64,000 nt of DNA from Canibacter sp052085365 (GCA_052085365.1 JBQDFP010000002.1:210027-274026); one strand, 5' to 3'; positions 1 to 9,343 are shown, counted from the stretch's first letter. The notes: a model not told the origin generated them from the letters alone. Made by a program: numbers and translations.

Positions 1-609
1 GAACGCATCGCGGCAGTGGGGCGGTTTGATACGTACGATGTGGGCGGCGGCCTGGGTGTGAAGTACACCTATGCAGAAGAGGCGCCCACAGTGGACGAGT
101 ATCTTGACACCATCGTGGCATCAGCGAGACAGTATTTGCCTCATGACGCCAGGATCATTATTGAACCGGGCAGAGCGCTCGTAGCCCGCGCTGGAATCTC
201 GCTGTACCGCGTCGTTTCGGTGAAGGATACCGGTGCATATTTTGTTGCCGTGGATGGTGGCATGGCCGATCAACTCGATATTGCACTTACCGGTCAGCGT
301 TATGAGGCGTATGCGGTGAGCCGTTTACACGATGAAACCACTCGCACCGCGAAGCTTGTGGGGCGCCAATGCGAATCAGGAGACTTGCTGGTTGATGGTG
401 CCGATCTGCCCGAGATGAACGTTGACGATCTGGTCGCCGTTGCTGTGACCGGCGCGTATTCATACACACTCACCAATAACTACAACGGTGCGCTACGGCC
501 AGCTGTCGTGTTGGTGAAAGATGGTGAAGCAAAAACCGCGGTTCGGCGCGAGACCTACGAAGATTTGCTTCGTTTACACGTACCCGAAACGGAGGGCCAA
601 GCGCAGTAG
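1..609 (+). CDS. LysA-family PLP decarboxylase, C-terminal part
   Basis: The reading frame is open from base 1, so the 5' end lies outside the window and 202 residues are visible. They hold family signatures of group IV (alanine-racemase fold) decarboxylases: GGGLGV near residue 15 (PLP phosphate site), EPGR near 55, and CESGD near 124, which supplies the active-site Cys of LysA-type enzymes. The same landmarks in the same order occur in the full-length gene at 6982, and the two proteins are similar throughout, so they are paralogues. The family removes a carboxyl group from diaminopimelate or a related basic amino acid in the cytosol. Biosynthetic lysA usually lies next to argS and occurs once, so true diaminopimelate decarboxylase activity is not assured. 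The gene converges on aceB. Confidence 0.85.
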   Translation, partial: ERIAAVGRFDTYDVGGGLGVKYTYAEEAPTVDEYLDTIVASARQYLPHDARIIIEPGRALVARAGISLYRVVSVKDTGAYFVAVDGGMADQLDIALTGQRYEAYAVSRLHDETTRTAKLVGRQCESGDLLVDGADLPEMNVDDLVAVAVTGAYSYTLTNNYNGALRPAVVLVKDGEAKTAVRRETYEDLLRLHVPETEGQAQ

Positions 610-630
610 CGCTTCGCCCTCCGCAAGCAG

Positions 631-2325
631 CTACCGTGCGAGGTAATCATGGTAGGCGGGCAAGGTGAGAAATGACGGGAATTCGTCACCGAGCACCGCA
701 TCTTTGAGGAGCAGGGCACAAGCATCAATATGCGGGTGCCCCGCATCGGCCAGTTGCCGGGCTTCACGGTCGATCGCGTACTCGACGCGCTCTTTTACTA
801 CCGGAATACCATCTTCTGTCACCGCACCCTGATTGATCCACTGCCACAACTGTGACCGGCTAATCTCAGCTGTTGCGGCGTCTTCCATCAGGTTGTCGAT
901 CGCTGCGGCACCGTTGCCGTGCAACCAAGCAGAGAGATAGCGAAGCGACACGGAAATGTTTTGCTTTACCCCTGCGCAGGTGATTGTGCGGTCGGGAACA
1001 TCGAGCGTGAGCAGATCTTCAGCAGTCACGTCGACATCGTCACGCAAGCGATTGAGCTGGTTGCCGCGTGCACCGGTAAACGGTTCAAACTCCTTTCGTG
1101 CAATTGGCACCAGATCAGGGTGGGCAACCCATGAACCGTCGAACCCGTCGTTTGCTTCGCGACGTTTATCTGCTGCGACCTGTGCGAACGCGCGTTCAGT
1201 CACTTCAGGGTCATGACGGTTCGGAATGAAGGCGCTCATACCGCCGATTGCGTAAGCCCCTCGCTTGTGACAGGTGCTCACGAGTAGCTCGGTGTAGGCA
1301 CGCATGAACGGCACGGTCATCGTGATCTGACCGCGGTCGGGGAGCAGATTCTTACGGCTGCGCCCGCCAATATTTTTGATAAGACTGAACAGGTAGTCCC
1401 AGCGTCCTGCATTCAGGCCCGCACAGTGATCACGCAGCTCATACAGAATCTCTTCCATTTCGAACGCCGCGGTCACCGTTTCGATCAGTACGGTGGCTCG
1501 GATCGTGCCGTATGCGAGACCCAAATACTGTTCAGTGAACGTGAAAATCTCGTTCCACAGACGAGCCTCGAGATGGTTTTCGATTTTTGGAAGGTACAGG
1601 TATGGCCCGCTGCCTTGGGAAATAAGTTCGTGCGCGTTGTGGAACAGGTACAGTCCTGCATCGAACATGCCGCCTGATACAGCGATGCGCTGGCCGCTGG
1701 CAGTCTCGTACCGGACATGGGATTCTGGCAGATGCCAGCCGCGTGGACGAAACACAATTGTTGGGGTGGTATCACCCAGACGGTATTCTTTGCCTTCGGG
1801 GGAGGTGAAGTCAATATTTCGGCGGATCGCGTCGAAAAGGTTCAACTGCCCCTGAACCAGGTTTTCCCACGTCGGTGCGAGCGCGTCTTCGTGGTCTGCC
1901 AGCCACACGTTCGCACCCGAGTTCAGAGCGTTCACGGTCATTTTGCGATCGGTTGGCCCGGTAATCTCGACGCGACGATCGTGCAGTCCCGGGCCTGCGC
2001 CAGCAACGGACCAGCTGTCGTCGTCACGAATCTGGCGAGTTTCTGCCAGAAAGTTCATGCGGGTGCCTGTCGCGAGCTCGGCACGTCGAGCCGAACGTGC
2101 GCGCAACAGTTTGAAACGGGTGCCCGCGAAGCGGTCATGCATTGCGGCAAGAAATTCGAGTGCTGCGGGTGACAAAATCTGTTCGTAACGTTCACCGCAA
2201 TGTGCAATAGGGGTGACCGTGCCGGTGTTGGCGCGGTTTGTGTCTGGCTCTTGTGGATCGAAATCTGCAAGCTCGGTCGGGAAACGAGGATCAGCTAGGG
2301 CGATCAACTCGGTTGTGGTACTCAT
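631..2325 (-). CDS. aceB: malate synthase A (glyoxylate shunt)
   Basis: Condenses glyoxylate with acetyl-CoA to malate, the second step of the glyoxylate shunt used for growth on acetate or fatty acids. The 564-residue product is close to the usual length of the A isoform. Residues about 123-150 carry the family signature (GPTDRKM, then the NALNSGA and LADHEDA stretch), and the C-terminal half includes a GGMSAFIP segment typical of the TIM-barrel active site. The ATG has a Shine-Dalgarno (CGGAG) about 7 nt upstream. It lies 27 nt downstream of aceA on the same strand, so the two form an operon. Confidence 0.96.
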   Translation of the reverse strand: MSTTTELIALADPRFPTELADFDPQEPDTNRANTGTVTPIAHCGERYEQILSPAALEFLAAMHDRFAGTRFKLLRARSARRAELATGTRMNFLAETRQIRDDDSWSVAGAGPGLHDRRVEITGPTDRKMTVNALNSGANVWLADHEDALAPTWENLVQGQLNLFDAIRRNIDFTSPEGKEYRLGDTTPTIVFRPRGWHLPESHVRYETASGQRIAVSGGMFDAGLYLFHNAHELISQGSGPYLYLPKIENHLEARLWNEIFTFTEQYLGLAYGTIRATVLIETVTAAFEMEEILYELRDHCAGLNAGRWDYLFSLIKNIGGRSRKNLLPDRGQITMTVPFMRAYTELLVSTCHKRGAYAIGGMSAFIPNRHDPEVTERAFAQVAADKRREANDGFDGSWVAHPDLVPIARKEFEPFTGARGNQLNRLRDDVDVTAEDLLTLDVPDRTITCAGVKQNISVSLRYLSAWLHGNGAAAIDNLMEDAATAEISRSQLWQWINQGAVTEDGIPVVKERVEYAIDREARQLADAGHPHIDACALLLKDAVLGDEFPSFLTLPAYHDYLAR

Positions 2326-2352
2326 GATGTGCTCCGGTAATTCTGGTTGAGG

Positions 2353-3663
2353 TTAAAACTGTTCTGATTCGGTCGAACCGCTCAACGCGAGAGTTTTGCT
2401 ATTGGGGTTCAACGCGGTGGCCACGCGGTCGAAGTAGCCAGTGCCAACTTCTGCTTGATGTTTATGCGCCGTAAAGCCGCGTGATGCTGACGCGAACTCG
2501 GCTTCTTGGAGTTCCACATACGCCGACATCTGATCGTCGCGGTACTTGCTAGCCAGGTCGAACATGCCGTAGTTGAGGGAGTGGAACCCGGCAAGCGTGA
2601 TGAACTGGAATGCATATCCCATTGCGGATAGTTCGCGTTGAAACTTCGCAATGGTGTCGTCGTCGAGGTGGCTCTTCCAGTTGAAACTGGGGGAGCAGTT
2701 GTATGCGAGCTGCTGATCGGGAAAGTCTTGGTGGATTCTTTCGGCAAAGCGTCGAGCAAGGTCCAGGTCGGGAATGCTTGACTCAACCCACAGCAGATCC
2801 GCATATTCAGCGTAGGCGAGGCCGCGTGAGATGACTGGTTCGATTCCGTTCTGCACCTCATAGAAGCCTTCTTGAGTACGCTCGCCTGTGCAGAAACGCT
2901 GGTCGCGTTCGTCCACGTCACTCGTGAGCAGGGTGGCGGCGAGCGCATCGGTGCGGGCGATAACAATCGTGGGGGTGTCGGCAACGTCTGCTGCGAGGCG
3001 GGCGGCGTTTAAGGTGCGCACGTGCTGGCTCGTAGGAATCAATACTTTGCCGCCCATGTGACCGCACTTCTTTTCGCTCGCAAGCTGATCTTCCCAGTGC
3101 ACGCCTGCTGCGCCCGCCTCGATCATGTTGAGCATGAGCTCATAAGCGTTTAGCGGACCTCCGAAACCGGCTTCGGCGTCGGCGACGACGGGTGCCATCC
3201 AGTCTCGGGATGTATTGCCGGTGTCGGCGTATTCGATCTGGGCGGCACGCTTGAGAGCGTTGTTGATGCGTTTCACCACTGCTGGCACCGAGTTCGCCGG
3301 ATAGAGCGACTGGTCTGGGTAGGTCTGGCCCGAAAGGTTTGCGTCTGCAGCAACCTGCCACCCTGAAAGATAAATTGCTTTAAGTCCAGCGCGTACCTGC
3401 TGCACGGCTTGGTTACCAGTGAGTGCACCGAGGGCACGGACCCATTCGTCCGGGTTTTTTCGATTGTCTTGGATCATGTCCCACAAGATTTCGGCACCGC
3501 GCTTGGCAAGGGTGCGTTCTTCGAGAACAGGGCCGCGGAGGGCGAGCACATCTTCGGGGGTGTAGTCGCGACGAACCCCGGCCCAGCGAGGGTTGTTGTC
3601 CCATTCAAACTGCAGCTCGCTAGCTGTAGTGCTCTGGTCTCCTGGTCGAAAAGTGGGATTCAT
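2353..3663 (-). CDS. aceA: isocitrate lyase (glyoxylate shunt)
   Basis: Splits isocitrate into succinate and glyoxylate. The product has 436 residues, the short bacterial form. The active-site signature KKCGHMGG is present with the catalytic Cys at about residue 200, and the upstream DAEAGFGG stretch supplies metal-binding Asp/Glu. A strong Shine-Dalgarno (AAAGGAGTG) precedes the ATG. It is first in the aceA-aceB operon and diverges from the RamB-like regulator. In Corynebacterium a RamB-type protein represses aceA and aceB, so the palindrome in the shared intergenic region is a plausible control site. Confidence 0.97.
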   Translation of the reverse strand: MNPTFRPGDQSTTASELQFEWDNNPRWAGVRRDYTPEDVLALRGPVLEERTLAKRGAEILWDMIQDNRKNPDEWVRALGALTGNQAVQQVRAGLKAIYLSGWQVAADANLSGQTYPDQSLYPANSVPAVVKRINNALKRAAQIEYADTGNTSRDWMAPVVADAEAGFGGPLNAYELMLNMIEAGAAGVHWEDQLASEKKCGHMGGKVLIPTSQHVRTLNAARLAADVADTPTIVIARTDALAATLLTSDVDERDQRFCTGERTQEGFYEVQNGIEPVISRGLAYAEYADLLWVESSIPDLDLARRFAERIHQDFPDQQLAYNCSPSFNWKSHLDDDTIAKFQRELSAMGYAFQFITLAGFHSLNYGMFDLASKYRDDQMSAYVELQEAEFASASRGFTAHKHQAEVGTGYFDRVATALNPNSKTLALSGSTESEQF

Positions 3664-3730
3664 TTTTCACTCCTTTGTTGTGGTTAAAACAACTCTGAGC
3701 CAAAAACAACCGCAATAGTTCAAGATTCTT

Positions 3731-3756
3731 GTCAGAAATAATGCGATATTTCTGAC
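3731..3756. promoter_or_regulatory. perfect palindrome, putative operator between aceA and the RamB-like gene
   Basis: GTCAGAAATA, six bases (ATGCGA), then TATTTCTGAC: two perfect 10-bp arms. It lies 31 bp upstream of the regulator's ATG and 68 bp upstream of the aceA start. Its right arm falls where the -35 of the regulator promoter would be. Its symmetry and place suggest autoregulation by the RamB-like protein or shared control of aceA; the sequence does not match the RamB motif I know from Corynebacterium. Confidence 0.6.
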
Positions 3757-3774
3757 ATTCGAAATTATTTGGGT

Positions 3775-3780
3775 TACTGT
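3775..3780 (+). promoter_or_regulatory. -10 box (TACTGT) for leaderless regulator mRNA
   Basis: TACTGT lies 6 nt before the ATG at 3787 and no Shine-Dalgarno is visible, so transcription probably starts at the start codon. Confidence 0.5.
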
Positions 3781-3786
3781 GGTGCA

Positions 3787-5223
3787 ATGAGCCAGCAGGA
3801 CGTGTTCACTATTGCGCAACGCATAAGACAGCTACGCAAAGATCGGGGTTACTCGGTGACGCAGTTCGCTGAACTGTTAGGCCGGGCGCCGTCGCAGGTC
3901 TCCGTGATTGAAAACGGAAAGCGAGACCTCAAAGTTGCCGAACTGGCACGCATCGCCGAAATCTTGGACGTGACACCGAATGATTTGATGCAGGCTGAGC
4001 CACTCACTGGTCGTGCGGCCCTTGAAGTGGATTTCGCGAGGGCCCAACACAGTAAGCTCTACCAAAGTCTTGACTTGCCTGACCTGCCGGTGCGTAAGTC
4101 GCTCAGTGACGCCGCAATGCGAACTATTCTGCAGCTCCACCAAGAACTCGAGCGCGTGCATGAAGAACGAGCTGCAACGCCAGAAGAAGCCAGACGCGCG
4201 AACGCTGTGCTGCGCCGTGAACAAAGTGAGCGCGGCAATTACTATCCTGAACTTGAAGAAATCGCGCACTCGCTCTTGTCCGGTATTAATCACACGCGTG
4301 GGCCGCTCACACAGCGGACGGTCCTTGACCTGGCAGCGCACCTGGGTTTCACGCTGCATTTCGTGTCTGATTTGCCCGGTTCAACGCGCAGTATTACCGA
4401 TAAACAGAGCAAGCGTATTTATATGCCGGTCACACCGCCCGGAGTTGACCCAAGGTCCGCAGTGTTGCAGGCTCTTGCTGCCGCGGTGCTCGGTAAACCG
4501 GAGCCAAAAGATTATGGCGATCTGCTGCGGCAACGAGTGGAAACGAACTATTTGGCCGGTGCGCTCATGATTCCTGAAAAACCAGCAGTTGAAGCGCTGC
4601 GAGAAGCGAAAGCTGCCCACAATCTAGCGGTTGAAGATGTGCGTGACTGGTATTCGGTCAGTTATGAGATTGCTGCGCATCGTTTTTCGAACCTGGCAAC
4701 GAAACATTTAGGTATTCCGTTGCACTTTGTGAAGGTCCACTCAAGTGGTGTCATTTTGAAGGCGTACCAAAACGATGGTGTGCAATTTCCGACCGACCTG
4801 ATCGGCACCGTTGAGGGCCAGGTGATTTGTCGGTATTGGAGTGCGAATCAGGTGTTTGCGACCGAAGACCGTATGAGTCCCTATTATCAATACACTGATA
4901 AACCGGGTGGCACATACTGGTGCACCTCACGCGTTGAACGTGACAGCGCAGGCGACTTTTCGATCAGTGTCGGTACACGTTTTTCTGACACGAAGTGGTT
5001 CCGTGGTCGCGACACTCAGCGTCGCATCGTCTCGCACTGCCCAGACCGGTCGTGCTGCCGTGAACCGCACGCCGATTTACGCAAACGGTGGGAAGGCGTT
5101 GCCTGGCCGAGTGCGCGGCTGAATTCATCGCTGCTTGCAGCGATGCCAACCGGAACATTCACCGGGGTGGATCAGGCGCAAGTGTTCGAATTTTTGGAAC
5201 GGCATAGCCCTTCTGAGTCGTGA
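3787..5223 (+). CDS. RamB/ScfR-type XRE regulator of acetate/fatty-acid metabolism
   Basis: A 478-residue transcriptional regulator. Residues about 5-65 form an HTH_XRE domain (QLRKDRGYSVTQFAELLG, then SQVSVIENGKR). The middle matches the IrrE/DUF955-like domain of this family, without a metalloprotease HEXXH motif (YEIAAHRFSNLA instead), and the C-terminus resembles the DUF2083 domain of short-chain acyl-responsive regulators, with a CPDRSCC cysteine cluster. Its position divergent from aceA matches RamB, which represses aceA and aceB in Corynebacterium. The start at 3787 is preferred to an upstream GTG in frame at 3769 because the HTH begins directly after it and a -10 box lies 6 nt upstream. 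The effector is unknown; acyl-CoA is a guess from the family name. Confidence 0.88.
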   Translation: MSQQDVFTIAQRIRQLRKDRGYSVTQFAELLGRAPSQVSVIENGKRDLKVAELARIAEILDVTPNDLMQAEPLTGRAALEVDFARAQHSKLYQSLDLPDLPVRKSLSDAAMRTILQLHQELERVHEERAATPEEARRANAVLRREQSERGNYYPELEEIAHSLLSGINHTRGPLTQRTVLDLAAHLGFTLHFVSDLPGSTRSITDKQSKRIYMPVTPPGVDPRSAVLQALAAAVLGKPEPKDYGDLLRQRVETNYLAGALMIPEKPAVEALREAKAAHNLAVEDVRDWYSVSYEIAAHRFSNLATKHLGIPLHFVKVHSSGVILKAYQNDGVQFPTDLIGTVEGQVICRYWSANQVFATEDRMSPYYQYTDKPGGTYWCTSRVERDSAGDFSISVGTRFSDTKWFRGRDTQRRIVSHCPDRSCCREPHADLRKRWEGVAWPSARLNSSLLAAMPTGTFTGVDQAQVFEFLERHSPSES

Positions 5224-5227
5224 TGTC

Positions 5228-6856
5228 TTATCGTGGTGAGCGGCCTCGTTGTTCACGGAGGGTGCGGATTTGTGCCCATGCCACCAGCATGAAATCGGGT
5301 GAGGCAAATTTGTTGCCAAGCCGTGTTTGAATTTTGCGCAGCCGGTACCGCACTGTCTGTTCATGGACGTGTAAGCGCTGCGCAATCTGGGCGACATTGC
5401 CGGCCGATTCAAACCATCTTTCGAGCGTGTCAGCGGCAACCTCATCATGTTCGACCAGTTCACGAATCTCAGGTAGCACGAGCCGGTCGTCGAGCTCGAA
5501 CTGTTCACGGCACATATCGATAAAGAGTTGCGGACGTACCCGGCTGACTGTGCCGACTGTGACCGGGTCGTGTGTGTTCGCAAGCACCGATCGCGCCTCA
5601 GCGAGTGCGTGTGTCATCTGCCGTAGACGGGAATATGGGTCAGACAGGCCAGCGCGCGCACCCACTGCGGTGACGGGGCTCAGTTCACCCAGCGCATCGA
5701 GCGTTTTGTCACGAATCGATTCGAGTGCGTGACTGGGGCAGTAAGCAATAACTTCTGCGCCTTCAGAGGTCACCAGTACGTCGTCAAGATGCGCCGACAG
5801 GTGACGTGACAGCGCGTTGCGAATCTCGGTTCGCCGAACGGGAAGCCGTTCGCCCTTTGGCACCGACACCACTGCGATAACATACGCGGACGGTGCTGTA
5901 GCAGCGAGAGTTTCAGCGTCAGATTCGTTTCCGACGCCTGACAGAAGACGTTTGAACGCGGTTTCGCGTTCTGAACTGTCGCGGCCCGGTGAACTCCATG
6001 ATTCGAGCAGAATGCTGGCAGCGAGCGCGGCACCCTCACGCAGGGCGTGACGTTTCTCTTCTGACACCGATTCTCCGTCACCGTGAGGGTCAAGCGCCCA
6101 GATCGTACCGAGGGGGATAGCACCGGCTCTGATCGCGATCGCCGCACGCGGTAAATAGGAGCGATACGGGGTGAAGCATTCAACGTCTTCGGCCGCCAAA
6201 ACAGTCCGATATCGCAGCTCATTTACCGGAGCATCGCCTGCTCGGCGAAACAAAATCCCGGTGGTGCGCAGTTCATCAATGACCTGGTCTTGCACAGAAG
6301 AGTGCGCCAGGATCGTCCGCTGGTGGTCTTCGATCGCGACGGAGCCACCAAATACGCGTGCGATCGAGTTAGCAACCGCATAAAGTTTGTCGTCTGCGTT
6401 GGGTTCAAGAAACAGTGTTCGCGCGTTTTCACCAAGAGATTGAGTGATGAGCGCATCAAATTCGCGCCAGTTAATGTGAGGCGCGATCACCAGCATGGGC
6501 AGCCCGACTTCGGCAGCAAGCCGTTCAGCCGTAATGCTGCCGTCTTTGGGAAGCGGTGTGACATCAGATTTAACGACGATGCCCGCGCAGTGATGCGCGG
6601 CAGCACGGCGCACCGCCGTCTCAAGCTCTGACCGGCGCATGGCTCCCGCAGAAATGAGGCACAGGAGCACCCCCTCCCCACCAAAGTTTTCGGTTGCGGG
6701 GTCATAGATATCGATGGCTTGGACCTGGCTTGTGGGGGTGGTGCGGGGATGAATCAGGCGAACATCCTTCTCATTGAGGCGTTCAACGATCTGCGACAGG
6801 TGAAGACCGTATTCCAGCGTCAATTCACTTTCAATTATTGATTTCGATAAACCCAT
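5228..6856 (-). CDS. PucR-family transcriptional regulator
   Basis: A 542-residue regulator. The N-terminal 140 residues resemble the purine-catabolism PucR sensor domain; the middle (from about 170) is GAF-like; the C-terminal 60 residues are the PucR helix-turn-helix, with the recognisable pattern ERWFESAGNVAQIAQRLHVH then QTVRYRLRKI. Family members usually activate nearby amino-acid, purine or amine catabolism genes. The gene diverges from the LysA-like decarboxylase and ABC transporter operon at 6982-11099, which is its most likely target. It ends 5 nt from the end of the converging RamB-like gene. A -10 box (TAATCT) lies 6 nt upstream of the ATG. Confidence 0.92.
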   Translation of the reverse strand: MGLSKSIIESELTLEYGLHLSQIVERLNEKDVRLIHPRTTPTSQVQAIDIYDPATENFGGEGVLLCLISAGAMRRSELETAVRRAAAHHCAGIVVKSDVTPLPKDGSITAERLAAEVGLPMLVIAPHINWREFDALITQSLGENARTLFLEPNADDKLYAVANSIARVFGGSVAIEDHQRTILAHSSVQDQVIDELRTTGILFRRAGDAPVNELRYRTVLAAEDVECFTPYRSYLPRAAIAIRAGAIPLGTIWALDPHGDGESVSEEKRHALREGAALAASILLESWSSPGRDSSERETAFKRLLSGVGNESDAETLAATAPSAYVIAVVSVPKGERLPVRRTEIRNALSRHLSAHLDDVLVTSEGAEVIAYCPSHALESIRDKTLDALGELSPVTAVGARAGLSDPYSRLRQMTHALAEARSVLANTHDPVTVGTVSRVRPQLFIDMCREQFELDDRLVLPEIRELVEHDEVAADTLERWFESAGNVAQIAQRLHVHEQTVRYRLRKIQTRLGNKFASPDFMLVAWAQIRTLREQRGRSPR

Positions 6857-6862
6857 ACCTAA

Positions 6863-6868
6863 AGATTA
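6863..6868 (-). promoter_or_regulatory. -10 box (TAATCT) for leaderless pucR-like mRNA
   Basis: Read on the minus strand, TAATCT lies 6 nt before the ATG at 6856 and no Shine-Dalgarno is present. Confidence 0.5.
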
Positions 6869-6895
6869 GCGAAATCGACAAGTTTATGCGGAAGT

Positions 6896-6946
6896 GTCTC
6901 CTCTAGGGTGGAGACTAGCGATCCGCAACAGCGGTTCGTAATTACG
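6896..6946. promoter_or_regulatory. inverted repeats in the pucR/decarboxylase divergent promoter region
   Basis: GTCTCC and GGAGAC (6896-6901, 6910-6915) are separated by 8 nt, and the 10-bp palindrome CGTAATTACG follows at 6937-6946. Either could bind the PucR regulator. No further evidence supports them beyond symmetry and place. Confidence 0.3.
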
Positions 6947-6981
6947 ATCCTCGTCAACGAAGACGAAAGGGTGCCGCAGTG

Positions 6982-8298
6982 ATGACGACGCATGTACTTC
7001 CACAGGGACTCAAGCGCCTCCTGCCTGTGTACTCTGACGTGGACGTGGACGGCGGTCTCACCGTTGGCGGCTGCAACGTGCGCGACCTCGCGGACCGGTT
7101 TCACACGCCGCTCTATATTTATGACGAAGATGGTCTGCGCGAGACGATGCGACGCTACCAAACAGGCCTCGCCGAACGATGGCCAAATTCACGCGTGTGT
7201 TTCGCATCCAAAGCATTCCCGAGCGTTGCTGCCTATGCGCTCGCAGCCGAAGAAGGTCTCTCGGTGGATGTTGTGGGTGAAGGAGAGCTCCGGTTAGCTC
7301 TTGCTGCGGGAGTGGACCCGCGGCGCATTCTGCTACACGGCAACGCAAAAGGTGCCGACGAAATCGCGCTCTCAATTCAACACGGTGTTGGACTTATCGT
7401 GGTCGACAATTGGAACGACATCGCGCTCATCGAGCAGGCTACCGCGCTGCACGAACAAAACGTACAAAACATTCTCATTCGAGTCGTTCCCAACATTTTG
7501 ACGAATACGCACCCGTCAATCCAAACCGGAGGTGCGGAATCAAAGTTCGGTTTGCCCGCCACAGAAGTCGTGAAGATGATTAAGGAGCTTGCCCAACACC
7601 CCACGATTCACGTGTCAGGTATTCACCTGCACATTGGCTCCCAGATCCACGAACTACAACCCTTCGCAGACTCCGTCCATGTGCTCTCGCTCTTCCCAGA
7701 CTGTGAGGTCTACAACATTGGTGGCGGACTGGGCGTGAACTATTCAGACGAAGACGACGCCCCGGATGTCGAAAACTATCTCGACGCAATCACAGCCGTT
7801 GCCAATGAACAGCTCCCGAAGCATGCCGAACTGTTGATTGAACCGGGACGCTCCCTCGTTGCCCGCGCAGGAATCACTGCCTACCGCGTGCGTAACGTGA
7901 AACACACGGCCCACACGTTCGTCGCAGTTGATGGCGGCATGTCTGACCAGATGAATATCACCCTGACAAACGAAAAATTCACCGGACTCGTCGCAGATCG
8001 GGTCACCGCCGCACAAGACACTGAGGCGCAAATCGTTGGACGACAGTGCGAATCGGGTGACCTGCTCGTTGATCGAGCGCAATTGCAACAGCCTCAACTC
8101 GGCGACACTCTCGTCCTGGCTGCGACCGGTGCCTACGGATACACCTTCGTCAATAATTACAATGGCGCCCTCCACCCTGCCGTAGTCTTCTGCTCACAGG
8201 GCAAGGCGCGTGTTGTGGTACGACGCCAAACGTATGATGACCTGCTTTCTCCCCACATGTACGAACGCAAACCGCGTGGAGAGGAAGTTATGCAGTGA
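6982..8298 (+). CDS. LysA-family PLP-dependent amino-acid decarboxylase
   Basis: A full-length 438-residue member of the diaminopimelate/ornithine/arginine decarboxylase family. The PLP-binding Lys is in FASKAF (about residue 77), followed by HGNAK, the HIGSQI segment, GGGLGV (about 248), EPGR (about 287) and CESGD (about 356). The ATG at 6982 directly follows a GTG at 6979; both sit downstream of a GAAAGG Shine-Dalgarno, so the start is uncertain by one codon. Immediately downstream are the binding protein, permease and ATPase of a polar amino-acid transporter, and upstream is a divergent PucR regulator. That context suggests a catabolic or specialised decarboxylase acting on an imported amino acid rather than the housekeeping lysine enzyme. 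A paralogue lies at the left edge of the window. Confidence 0.88.
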   Translation: MTTHVLPQGLKRLLPVYSDVDVDGGLTVGGCNVRDLADRFHTPLYIYDEDGLRETMRRYQTGLAERWPNSRVCFASKAFPSVAAYALAAEEGLSVDVVGEGELRLALAAGVDPRRILLHGNAKGADEIALSIQHGVGLIVVDNWNDIALIEQATALHEQNVQNILIRVVPNILTNTHPSIQTGGAESKFGLPATEVVKMIKELAQHPTIHVSGIHLHIGSQIHELQPFADSVHVLSLFPDCEVYNIGGGLGVNYSDEDDAPDVENYLDAITAVANEQLPKHAELLIEPGRSLVARAGITAYRVRNVKHTAHTFVAVDGGMSDQMNITLTNEKFTGLVADRVTAAQDTEAQIVGRQCESGDLLVDRAQLQQPQLGDTLVLAATGAYGYTFVNNYNGALHPAVVFCSQGKARVVVRRQTYDDLLSPHMYERKPRGEEVMQ

Positions 8299-8357
8299 CG
8301 CATTTTCCAACCCGAAACCCAACCACGTAAACAAGCGAATAGCTGAAGGAAATACCA

Positions 8358-9335
8358 ATGAAACTCAAGAGAAACCTCACAGCGCTCGCCGCCGTAACCG
8401 CCGGGCTGTTGTTCTTTACAGCCTGTGGTGCACTTGGCGAAGATGCCGTAGTGGACGAGTCAGATGACGCAGACTCGGCAGAAGTTGTGCCGGGTGGACT
8501 GCCGCTGGCTGTCACCACCGATTTCAGTACCGAAGTGAACGAAGAAGCGAAGGCACTGTTGCCTGACGACGTTACTGAACGGGGCGCAATTCGCGTCGCC
8601 ATGGGTGTTCCATACCCACCATTTGTTGAATACAACGACAAAGACGAACTCATCGGGGTCGACGTCGACATGACGACCGCATTGAGTCAAAAACTCGGCA
8701 TTGACTTCGAGGTCAACCACCAGCCGTTCGAGTCAGTCATTCCGTCACTGCAGTCTGACCGTCACGACATCATCATGATGGGCATGAATGACTCAAAGGA
8801 ACGCCAAGAAACACTGAACTTCGTTGAAGAAATTCATGCTGGTTTTGCCATCGTGGTTGCCAAAGGCAACCCTGAAGGTGTGAAGACGCTCACTGACCTT
8901 TGCGGACTGAGTGCCTCAACCCAGAAATCAACTGTTCAGGCTGAACTGTTGTACGAACTCTCTGACGAGTGTGAAGCAAACGGTGATGATCCGATTGATG
9001 TGCAGGCCCTGCCTGTCGCCCAGGATTCACAGACTGCCGTGCGTGCTGGCCGTGCACAGGCATACATTGTTGACGCTCCTGTGGCCGCATACACAGCCGC
9101 AACAGCAGGCGACGGTGAACATTTTGAACTCGTTGAAGACCCCGAGAATCCACAGGGCTTCAACCCCGTGTACACCGGCTTCGGTCTGTTGAAAGATCGT
9201 ACTGAACTGACAGACGCACTCCAGATGGCGATGCAAGATCTCATCGATGAGGGCGTCTACCAGAAAATTCTTGACGAGCACGATATGGGTTCACTCGCCA
9301 TTGACGAAGCGCTCGTCAACGCCGCAACTGAGTAA
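8358..9335 (+). CDS. ABC transporter substrate-binding lipoprotein, polar amino acids
   Basis: A 325-residue family 3 extracellular solute-binding protein. It has a lipoprotein signal peptide with lipobox FTAC (Cys about residue 23), an acidic spacer, and then the typical start of the binding domain (RGAIRVAMGVPYPPFVEYND, then GVDVDM). Later come SVIPSLQSDRHDIIMMGM and a DSQTAVRAGRAQAYIVD stretch, both usual for this family. It would capture an amino acid outside the membrane and hand it to the permease 8 nt downstream. The Shine-Dalgarno AAGGAAA is well placed. The ligand cannot be read from the sequence; the neighbouring decarboxylase hints at a basic amino acid. Confidence 0.92.
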   Translation: MKLKRNLTALAAVTAGLLFFTACGALGEDAVVDESDDADSAEVVPGGLPLAVTTDFSTEVNEEAKALLPDDVTERGAIRVAMGVPYPPFVEYNDKDELIGVDVDMTTALSQKLGIDFEVNHQPFESVIPSLQSDRHDIIMMGMNDSKERQETLNFVEEIHAGFAIVVAKGNPEGVKTLTDLCGLSASTQKSTVQAELLYELSDECEANGDDPIDVQALPVAQDSQTAVRAGRAQAYIVDAPVAAYTAATAGDGEHFELVEDPENPQGFNPVYTGFGLLKDRTELTDALQMAMQDLIDEGVYQKILDEHDMGSLAIDEALVNAATE

Positions 9336-9343
9336 AAATAATC

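Noticed and set aside
4013..4570. 185-codon frame on the plus strand inside the RamB-like gene
   Set aside because: It lies wholly within a well-supported gene in another frame and has no recognisable protein features.
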